Origin: Trebonia sp963843745
Lineage (GTDB): Bacteria > Actinomycetota > Actinomycetes > Streptosporangiales > Streptosporangiaceae
Assembly: GCA_963843745.1 (NCBI GenBank)
Contig: CAWJLP010000013.1
Location: 80,649 to 144,648, forward strand
Length of the DNA stretch: 64,000 nt
Direction: 5' to 3'
The notes under the pieces are model-generated. The model had not been told where the DNA came from, did not search any database, and saw nothing but the letters and a program-made list of their open reading frames with translations. Shown piece after piece: positions 61,347-64,000 of the stretch. A program made the translations under genes and the position numbers. The stretch's first letter is position 1. The number at the start of each line of letters is the position of its first letter.

Positions 61347-61376
61347 ATTCAGAAACTTGTGAAAGCTCGTTACACT
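61347..61376 (+). promoter_or_regulatory. Operator and promoter of the GbsR-type regulator / uxaC divergent region
   Basis: ATTCAGAAACTTGTGAA (61347-61363) repeats the exporter site. TTCAGA (61348-61353), a 17-nt spacer and TACACT (61371-61376) form a plausible promoter for the regulator, with the -35 inside the operator. The uxaC start lies 36 nt to the left, so both directions could be controlled. Confidence 0.65.
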
Positions 61377-61383
61377 GATCGCT

Positions 61384-61890
61384 ATGACGGCCGACGGCAG
61401 GGACCAGGGCGAGCAGCAGGCCGCCCATGAGGGCCTGCCCGAGTTCATCGAGAAGTTCGCGTCCGTCCTGGCCACGGCCGGCTTCCCGCCCATGCCCGCG
61501 CGCGTCTTCGTCGCGCTGCTCGTCAGCCCCGACGGCCGGCTCAGTTCCGCGGAACTGGTCGAGCAGTTGCAGATCAGCCCGGCGGCGGTGTCCGGCGCGG
61601 TCCGCTACCTGACCGGGCTTCGTCTCGTGCACAAGGAGCGGGTACCCGGTTCCCGCCGGGAGTACTACCGCATGCCGGCCGATATCTGGCATCAGGTGAT
61701 GATGATGCGGTCCCAGGTGCTCGTCCGGTGGACGGCGCTGCTCAAGGAGGGCTTGGACCTCGTCGGCCGGGACACGGCCGCCGGCGAGCGGATGGCGGAC
61801 CACGCCGCGTACTTCGAGTTCCTGACCACCGAGATGCCCGCCTTGTTCGCCCGCTGGGAGGCCAGCGGACGGTCTGATTCGTCCGGCTAG
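61384..61890 (+). CDS. GbsR/MarR-type winged-helix regulator
   Basis: A 168-aa regulator. It has FIEKFASVLATAGFPPMPAR at the N-terminus, the helix-turn-helix LSSAELVEQLQISPAAVSGA, VRYLTGLRLVHKERVPGSRR as helix and wing, and a C-terminal helical dimerisation region (HQVMMMRSQVLVRWTALLKE). This is the pattern of regulators paired with tetronasin-type ABC exporters. The shared 17-nt motif in front of it and of the exporter suggests repression of both and possibly of uxaC-uxuB. Confidence 0.87.
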   Translation: MTADGRDQGEQQAAHEGLPEFIEKFASVLATAGFPPMPARVFVALLVSPDGRLSSAELVEQLQISPAAVSGAVRYLTGLRLVHKERVPGSRREYYRMPADIWHQVMMMRSQVLVRWTALLKEGLDLVGRDTAAGERMADHAAYFEFLTTEMPALFARWEASGRSDSSG

Positions 61891-61924
61891 TCCGGCAAGT
61901 CCGGCTTGTGGCGTTCCGCACCGA

Positions 61925-62002
61925 TACGCTCGTTTCGACCTCGCGGACTCGGTCCTGAACCTGGAAGACGGCCGCATCGCGGCCCCCGCGTCAACCGGGT
62001 GA
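61925..62002 (+). pseudogene. C-terminal relic of an ABC ATPase
   Basis: Reads RYARFDLADSVLNLEDGRIA ending in TGA at 62000-62002. The pattern FDLAD-VLxLEDGRI is the end of MacB/LolD-like ABC ATPases. Nothing else of such a gene is present. The rest of the gap to uppP is unremarkable. Confidence 0.4.
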
Positions 62003-62059
62003 TCACCACTGCGGGCCGGGCACGGCGCAGCCGGTGACGAGCGTGTTGTGGACCCGCGC

Positions 62060-63196
62060 TCACAGGAACCGGATCATGCTCAGGGCACCGAAGGCAAGGC
62101 AGTAGATGGCGAACGGGGTCAGCGTCCTGGTCTGGAACCAGCGGACGAGGAACCTGACCGACAGGTAGGCGGCGATGCCGCAGACGATGACGCCCACCAC
62201 GACCTGGCCGTGGATGTGCGCCCCGGCCGGGCCGAGCAGCGACGGGACCTTGAGCACCCCGGCCGCCAGGATGACCGGGGTGGCCAGCAGGAAGGCGAAC
62301 CGGGCCGCGTCCTCGTGGTCCAGGCCGCGCCACAACCCGCCGGCCATGGTGACCCCGGACCGGCTGATCCCCGCCAGCAGCGCGAGGATCTGCGTCGCGC
62401 CGATCCAGATCCCGTCCGCGTAGGAAAGCCCCGCGAGGCGAGCGTCCGACTGCTCCGCGGCGTCGATGTCGGTGACCTCCCGCCCGCCGGCGGACCTGCG
62501 GTGCGATGCCGGCTGCCGCACGCCGGGCGCGCCGGGGTGATCGTCGCGGGGGCTGCCGGGATACCCGCGGGCCGCGGTCTCCCATGGGGGGACCGCGGCC
62601 CCCGGCGGGGGAGCCGCGGCGGTCCGCTGGGCGGCGGCAGGCGCGAACGCCAGGTCCTGGCGGCCTGCGGCCGCCGTTCCCGCCTGCTTCCGCCGGACGG
62701 CGGATCGCCGCAGTGCCTCCGCCCCGAGCAGGATGAGCCCGTTGACGAACAGCAGGACCGCCGCGGCACCCGGCTTGGCGAACAAGGTCCGGAAGGCGTG
62801 CTCGAGCGCCACGCCGGTCAAGCCGACCGGGATCGTCGCGAAGATGATCATCCAAGCGAGCCGCTCGTCCTTGTCGGCGACGACTAGCCGCGGCCGCCGG
62901 CGCTCAAGGCTCAGCCGGACGCTGGCGGGCAGGCTGCGGAAGAAGCCGCGGATGATCCTGACCCAGTCGGCGCGGAAGAACCACATGAGCGCCAGCGCGG
63001 TCGCGCAGTGCAGTGCCACGATGTAGGCCAGGTAGAACGAGCTCTCGCTGGTCTGCTGAGAGGACTGGGTGACCAGGGTCTGCCAGCTGCCCCCTATCCA
63101 AGCCGGGAGCAGCACAGAATGGCCGAGGCTCGATACCGGGAACAGCTCGGTGACACCTTGAACGAGCGCGATCACCACTGCCTGAAGGTAGGTCAC
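62060..63196 (-). CDS. uppP: Undecaprenyl-diphosphatase with an internal low-complexity insertion
   Basis: Dephosphorylates undecaprenyl diphosphate to recycle the peptidoglycan lipid carrier; inner membrane. It has QGVTELFPVSSLGHSVLLP (about 13-31, the ExxxE/PVSS site), FRADWVRIIRGFF and the second signature GISRSGVTMAGGLWRGL (about 276-292). It is 378 residues against about 275 normally. The surplus is a Pro/Ala/Arg-rich segment (about 172-248) in a cytoplasmic loop, in frame and encoded by GC palindromes. GTG start at 63196. Repeated TGTAG/CTACA half-sites lie upstream. Confidence 0.92.
   Translation of the reverse strand: MTYLQAVVIALVQGVTELFPVSSLGHSVLLPAWIGGSWQTLVTQSSQQTSESSFYLAYIVALHCATALALMWFFRADWVRIIRGFFRSLPASVRLSLERRRPRLVVADKDERLAWMIIFATIPVGLTGVALEHAFRTLFAKPGAAAVLLFVNGLILLGAEALRRSAVRRKQAGTAAAGRQDLAFAPAAAQRTAAAPPPGAAVPPWETAARGYPGSPRDDHPGAPGVRQPASHRRSAGGREVTDIDAAEQSDARLAGLSYADGIWIGATQILALLAGISRSGVTMAGGLWRGLDHEDAARFAFLLATPVILAAGVLKVPSLLGPAGAHIHGQVVVGVIVCGIAAYLSVRFLVRWFQTRTLTPFAIYCLAFGALSMIRFL
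62453..62683. repeat. GC-palindromic insertion inside uppP
   Basis: It encodes the extra ~77 residues of UppP. It contains a near-perfect dyad (12-nt arms at 62572-62583 and 62587-62598, CCGCGGTC...GACCGCGG around CCATGG) and CCCCC-GGC-GGGGG right after. The style matches the insertion in uxaC 2 kb away. Confidence 0.6.
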
Positions 63197-63220
63197 GCCA
63201 GCTCCTTGGTCATTGATCTT

Positions 63221-63242
63221 CTACAAGTATGTAGATACTACA
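63221..63242. promoter_or_regulatory. BlaI/MecI-like operator before uppP
   Basis: CTACA-AGTA-TGTAG-ATA-CTACA: three alternating half-sites at 63221-63242, 25 nt upstream of the uppP GTG. TACTACA/TGTAGTA words are the known recognition core of BlaI/MecI-type repressors of cell-wall-antibiotic responses. No blaI gene lies in this window. Confidence 0.55.
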
Positions 63243-63286
63243 TGACCCAAATTTCCAGGAGGCGCCATGGTCTGCCCAGCCCCCGA

Positions 63287-63332
63287 TTTGTCCCTGATTT
63301 CTGTCGTCCCAGCAGCAGAAAACAGGGACAAA
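63287..63332 (-). terminator. Long hairpin after the class-IV aminotransferase
   Basis: 17-nt arms (63287-63303, TTTGTCCCTGATTTCTG, and 63316-63332) pair at 16 of 17 positions across a 12-nt loop, 11 nt beyond the aminotransferase stop. It probably ends that transcript. No T-run follows on the minus strand. Confidence 0.65.
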
Positions 63333-63343
63333 CCGCATGCGGC

Positions 63344-64000
63344 TCACACGACCGCGGTGCCGGTGGTGGCCGTGAGGTTCAGGTAGGCCTCTGTGAGGTG
63401 CTTGGTGACGGGGCCGGTGGCCCCGTCACCAATCGTCCGGCCGTCCACGGCCACCACGGGGGCCAGGCCGCCCATCGTGCCGGTGACGAATACCTCGGCC
63501 GCGTTGTAGAGCTGCGGGAGGGTGTAGTCGCCTTCCGCGACCGCCATGCCCGCCGAAGCGGCCAGCCCCAGGACGGTCGCGCGGGTGATGCCCTCCGGGC
63601 AGGACGCCGTGGTCGGCGTCAGCAGACCGCCGGCAGACACCATGAAGATGTGCGTCGCGTTCGTCTCGGCGATGAAGCCGCGGTGGTCAAGCATGACCGC
63701 GTCGTCGGCGCCCGCGACGTTCGCCTCGATCTTGGCGAGGATCGACGGCAGCAGGTTGTTGTGGTGGATCTTCGGGTCCAGGCTGTCCGGTGCCGGGCGC
63801 CGCACGCTCGAGGTGATCAGCCGGATGCCGGACAGGTCGTAGACCGGATCCTTGAACTCGGCGAGCACGATGAGGCAAGGGCCGGCGACGTTCAGCCGCG
63901 GGTCCATCCCCGAGGTGAGCTTCACGCCCCTGGTCAGCGTGAGCCTGATGTGCACGCCGTCCCGCATCCCGTTGGCCTCCAGGGTGCGCCGGATCTCCTC
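63344..64000 (-). CDS. Class IV PLP aminotransferase (branched-chain / D-amino-acid type), partial
   Basis: The C-terminal ~218 residues; the N-terminus lies beyond the window. Fold-type IV features: IRLTLTRG, DPKIHHNNLLPSILAKIEAN (the catalytic Lys is normally just before LNxLxxxLA; here LPSILAK), FIAETNATHIFMVSAGGLLT, CPEGITRATVLGLA (phosphate-binding) and AAEVFVTGTMGGLAPVVAVD. The family includes IlvE, D-alanine aminotransferase and ADC lyase; the ETNAT and TGTMGG segments favour a transaminase. The substrate is undecided. Confidence 0.85.
   Translation of the reverse strand, partial: EEIRRTLEANGMRDGVHIRLTLTRGVKLTSGMDPRLNVAGPCLIVLAEFKDPVYDLSGIRLITSSVRRPAPDSLDPKIHHNNLLPSILAKIEANVAGADDAVMLDHRGFIAETNATHIFMVSAGGLLTPTTASCPEGITRATVLGLAASAGMAVAEGDYTLPQLYNAAEVFVTGTMGGLAPVVAVDGRTIGDGATGPVTKHLTEAYLNLTATTGTAVV

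Noticed and set aside
61346..61376. Reading the 61347 motif only as an A/T-rich promoter element
   Set aside because: The near-identical 17-mer at 58211 and its dyad make a protein-binding site the better explanation.

Overview
The window is a high-GC actinomycete chromosome segment. The left end has the conserved actinomycete order aspC / tRNA-Trp / secE (nusG would follow outside the window), and add, murB, two MaoC-fold dehydratase genes, rpmG and tRNA-Met. GTG starts, LacI/MarR/TetR-rich content, SARP-type regulation and IS701/IS1380 relics agree with this. I cannot fix the order or family from sequence alone.

Layout. 0-5.3 kb: housekeeping block (protein secretion, peptidoglycan, lipid dehydratases, ribosome). 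5.4-12.9 kb: LacI regulator, lipoprotein of a nitrate/taurine-type transporter, a broken SARP/hydrolase gene, a methyltransferase, and an ABC exporter divergent from its likely MarR regulator. 13-18.4 kb: a four-gene minus-strand set (FAD oxidase, acyl-CoA ligase, flavin hydroxy-acid oxidase, SDR). 18.5-21.3 kb: a decayed LLM-flavin/acyl-CoA-dehydrogenase-like operon. 21.8-49.8 kb: an accessory region bounded by two copies of a 37-nt element. The right copy is the terminator of tRNA-Thr and lies next to an integrase tail, so this is a candidate old integrative island. It holds a PSD-like pyruvoyl decarboxylase, a four-gene envelope operon (small membrane proteins, DUF3618, YihY/BrkB), a sugar-uptake locus and many gene relics. 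50-57 kb: a Ser/Thr-rich surface protein, a phosphoesterase, and a large disordered membrane protein with six DETRxD motifs. 55.5-64 kb: ABC exporter, uxaC/uxuB hexuronate genes with a GbsR/MarR-type regulator, uppP, and a class-IV aminotransferase running off the end.

How genes work together. The 29-39 kb locus (alpha-galactosidase, PfkB kinase, GH32/43-like hydrolase, MalEFG-type importer, MsmK-type ATPase, LacI regulator), with the sucrose phosphorylase at 41-42.6 kb, reads as raffinose/sucrose-family oligosaccharide uptake and breakdown. Five copies of the TGAWTCGAWTCA operator lie in front of the binding-protein and ATPase genes and tie the locus together. At the right end, a 17-nt motif with one mismatch occurs in front of both the exporter and the GbsR-type regulator, with the uxaC promoter sharing that second region.

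Sequence condition. Several genes carry single-base frameshifts (aspC, one LLM oxidoreductase, uxaC in a G7 tract, a DUF4032 gene). These may be base-calling errors. Others (SARP/hydrolase, a beta-propeller protein, IS701 copies, the second ugpC tail) have several lesions and look like real decay.
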